From assembly GCA_030669135.1 (NCBI GenBank), contig DAOVEE010000128.1:1-5374 (forward strand): DNA of 5,374 nt, written 5' to 3'. The position numbers were made by a program, and so were the translations under genes. The notes beneath the pieces were generated by a model that was not told where the DNA came from, did not search any database, and was given only the letters and a program-made list of their open reading frames with translations. Of the stretch, positions 4,063-5,374 are shown piece after piece (position 1 is the first letter of the stretch; each line of letters begins with the position of its first letter). This DNA comes from Candidatus Bathyarchaeota archaeon. GTDB taxonomy: Archaea; Thermoproteota; Bathyarchaeia; TCS64.

Positions 4063-4088
4063 TACGCCTTAGGGTCTTCCGGTTAAAA

Positions 4089-4850
4089 ATGAAGACGAGA
4101 ACCAAAACCCTCCTGGTGATGGCCCTCATAGTGGCCTCGGTCCTCACGGCAATACCGGCAATGGCCGCCGCAGAGGACGACACAACCCCCCAGCCCGAGG
4201 CTTTTGTTAATCGGGCCCAGCGCGTGCAGCGCATCCAGCAGTCCCTGAAGGCTAAGATACAGAACAGGCTGCAGTTGGCGGAGCCCGAGCCCATGGACCT
4301 CGACGACCTCAGCGAGGACGAGATCGATGACAGGATCAGCGCCGCAGAGGACGCCCCGGCTGTAGAGGACGGCGACACGGCGACCCCGCTGTGGATAGCA
4401 CGCGCCCATGGCTCCTCGTGGCCCCTAGGCGACGCGGACGTAGAGGAGTCCAACCTGGCTACCCCAATAGGCACAGTGTTCGCGGCCACAAAGGTCAAGA
4501 CGACGGAGTACGGCACCGTCTACGACATCGTCTGGGGCATCATAGGCCACAACGGTGAACGCGTCGGCGTCAAGGGAGTAGCCGTCCTAGGCAGCGACGG
4601 CGTGTTCGTGATGAAGCTCCAGGGCGACGACCTGAGCCTCGGCGCCATCGGAAGAATAGGCAGAGCGCGACTCGGCGTAAGGCTGGCCATGAAAGGCTAC
4701 ATGAGCCACGACGGAGAGATATACGGCTTCCACATGAAGGGCAACGCCCACCCCATCGGCCTCGGCTGGAGAAACGTCCAAACCCAGAGCACGGAGGCCC
4801 TGACCCCAAGCAAGAGCGCCAAAGCAAGGCCCATGGCCTCATCCTCCTAA
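4089..4850 (+). CDS. Secreted protein of unknown family
   Basis: This is a 253-aa protein. Residues 1-27 form a clear Sec signal peptide: Lys/Arg at 2-6, a hydrophobic core LLVMALIVASVLTAI, and a probable cleavage after AMA or AMAA around residues 26-28. The mature part starts acidic, then has a basic, glutamine-rich helix (about 40-62, coiled-coil-like), a very acidic linker (65-97), and from about 100 a Gly/Val-rich part likely to be beta-structured, for example IGTVFAATKVKTTEYGTVYDI and VGVKGVAVLGSDGVFVMKL. Near the C-terminus are YGFHMKGNAHPIGLGW and a Ser/Thr/Ala tail. Mature protein has no Cys and no second membrane helix, so it is likely released or loosely held at the envelope. I do not recognise the family. 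It is divergent from the winged-helix gene across a repeat-bearing control region. Confidence 0.8.
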   Translation: MKTRTKTLLVMALIVASVLTAIPAMAAAEDDTTPQPEAFVNRAQRVQRIQQSLKAKIQNRLQLAEPEPMDLDDLSEDEIDDRISAAEDAPAVEDGDTATPLWIARAHGSSWPLGDADVEESNLATPIGTVFAATKVKTTEYGTVYDIVWGIIGHNGERVGVKGVAVLGSDGVFVMKLQGDDLSLGAIGRIGRARLGVRLAMKGYMSHDGEIYGFHMKGNAHPIGLGWRNVQTQSTEALTPSKSAKARPMASSS

Positions 4851-4859
4851 ACCCCTTTC

Positions 4860-4879
4860 TTTTTTCTCAATGCTTTTTT
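4860..4879 (+). terminator. Double oligo-T terminator of the secreted-protein gene
   Basis: Two T6 runs (4860-4865 and 4874-4879) follow the TAA stop within 30 nt, an ordinary archaeal termination pattern. The second run, TTTTTTA, could also serve as a poor TATA element for the next gene, giving a transcript start near 4903. Confidence 0.5.
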
Positions 4880-4909
4880 AGGCGACTATCACCTTCTTCT
4901 GATTCACTC

Positions 4910-4914
4910 GGTGA
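4910..4914 (+). promoter_or_regulatory. Shine-Dalgarno sequence of the last gene
   Basis: GGTGA matches the anti-Shine-Dalgarno end of archaeal 16S rRNA and lies 5 nt before the ATG at 4920. It decides the start against an in-frame GTG at 4911, which is inside the site itself. It is the only clear Shine-Dalgarno sequence for a gene starting in the window. Confidence 0.55.
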
Positions 4915-4919
4915 AGCAG

Positions 4920-5374
4920 ATGGCTTGGAGAGAGAAATACGTCGGATGGTACAGGCTGGTCGAAGAGGAGCTCAGCGGGCTAGTTCCCAGCCTCAGCGAA
5001 AGAGAAGTCATGGAGAACGTGTCCACTGAAGACGCATTGATTGTACCCCTAGGAGGACCGAGCCAGTCCGACGAAAAGCCGCTCCCGAGCCTCCATATGC
5101 GGCTAAGAGACCAGGGGCTGGAGTTGGCCATATTCTATGAGGCCAAGAAGAGCGTCGAACACTTAGAGAACATCTTCAGGGATACCCACCGGGAGGAGCA
5201 TGAGAGGCTGTTCACTCTGCTCGGTGGGCTCCACGCAGGGTACGAGACCAAGCTATACAGTAGGAGCGGGGAAGGCTCCGACCCGGAACTTATAAGAAGA
5301 TATCTGAGCTCAAGGCTGGACGGGCAGCTTCTTAGAAGGCTTCTGGAGGAGGACGACGAGCTGCGAAAAGGAGG
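4920..5374 (+). CDS. Unrecognised cytoplasmic protein, N-terminal part (3' end outside window)
   Basis: The frame is open from the ATG at 4920 to the edge, giving 151 codons with no stop. The protein starts MAWREKYVGWYRLVEEELSG and is rich in Glu, Arg and Leu. It has a possible strand at 39-46 (ALIVPLGG), a second at 65-73 (GLELAIFYE), and helical charged segments at 74-103 and 122-150. No signal peptide, membrane helix, Cys or known catalytic motif is seen. The strand DQGLELAIFYEAKKSVEHLENIF followed by helices could belong to a small alpha/beta fold, but I do not recognise a family. Coding is supported by the GC-rich codon pattern shared with neighbours, the GGTGA ribosome-binding site and the absence of stops. 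The last bases (GGAGG, 5370-5374) resemble a ribosome-binding site for another gene just beyond the edge. Confidence 0.7.
   Translation, partial: MAWREKYVGWYRLVEEELSGLVPSLSEREVMENVSTEDALIVPLGGPSQSDEKPLPSLHMRLRDQGLELAIFYEAKKSVEHLENIFRDTHREEHERLFTLLGGLHAGYETKLYSRSGEGSDPELIRRYLSSRLDGQLLRRLLEEDDELRKG

Noticed and set aside
4053..4088. Earlier in-frame ATG for the secreted protein
   Set aside because: It lies at the TATA-like box and would add 12 basic and hydrophobic residues before a complete signal peptide.
3812..4516. 234-aa minus-strand frame across the divergent promoter region
   Set aside because: Ser/Arg-rich translation, antisense to the secreted-protein gene and overlapping the winged-helix gene in another frame.

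Overview
The window looks like a piece of an archaeal chromosome, probably of the Thermoproteota/TACK type, though the lineage cannot be fixed from this sequence. The argument for archaea rests on promoter architecture. Most start codons lack a Shine-Dalgarno sequence and instead have an A/T-rich TATA-like box centred about 26-30 bases upstream, which is the signature of leaderless mRNAs. Coding DNA is visibly GC-rich with many AGG/AGA arginine and ATA isoleucine codons. Intergenic DNA is A/T-rich, with oligo-T runs behind genes in place of hairpin terminators. No rRNA, tRNA, CRISPR array, transposase or phage gene was seen.

Layout from left to right. (1) Positions 2-475, plus strand: the C-terminal part of a histidine-phosphatase-family protein, cut by the window edge. 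(2) Positions 476-716: a G-poor, A/C-rich spacer holding an oligo-T tract, three related AGTAAC-centred repeats (the first overlaps the end of the preceding gene), an A-loop hairpin, and a TATA box followed by a perfect 15-bp dyad just before the next gene. (3) Positions 717-1424, plus strand: two small proteins 30 nt apart, a tandem SH3-like protein and a soluble zf-HC2 (anti-sigma-type) zinc-finger-like protein. (4) Positions 1414-2755, minus strand: a RidA/YjgF-family protein followed by a short-chain dehydrogenase/reductase. The SDR gene ends 11 nt inside the zinc-finger gene. (5) Positions 2756-2846: a 91-bp divergent promoter region with a 9-bp direct repeat and a short inverted repeat. 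(6) Positions 2847-3731, plus strand: a ten-helix EamA/DMT transporter, overlapping tail-to-tail by 23 nt with (7) a small winged-helix-like protein with a GTG start (3709-3963, minus). (8) Positions 3964-4088: a second divergent promoter region with spaced direct repeats and a dyad. (9) Positions 4089-4850, plus: a 253-aa secreted protein of unknown family. (10) Positions 4920 to the edge, plus: the start of an unrecognised cytoplasmic protein, the one gene here with a clear Shine-Dalgarno sequence.

How the genes may work together is mostly inference. RidA, SDR and the DMT exporter-like protein share a divergent control region and could form a small metabolite-handling set (enamine/imine hydrolysis, NAD-dependent oxidoreduction, export). 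The winged-helix protein is the obvious candidate regulator of its divergent neighbour, the secreted protein. The SH3 and zinc-finger pair, behind an unusual repeat- and hairpin-bearing leader region, is the least explained part of the window and the best place to look for something new. Nothing here proves a new system.
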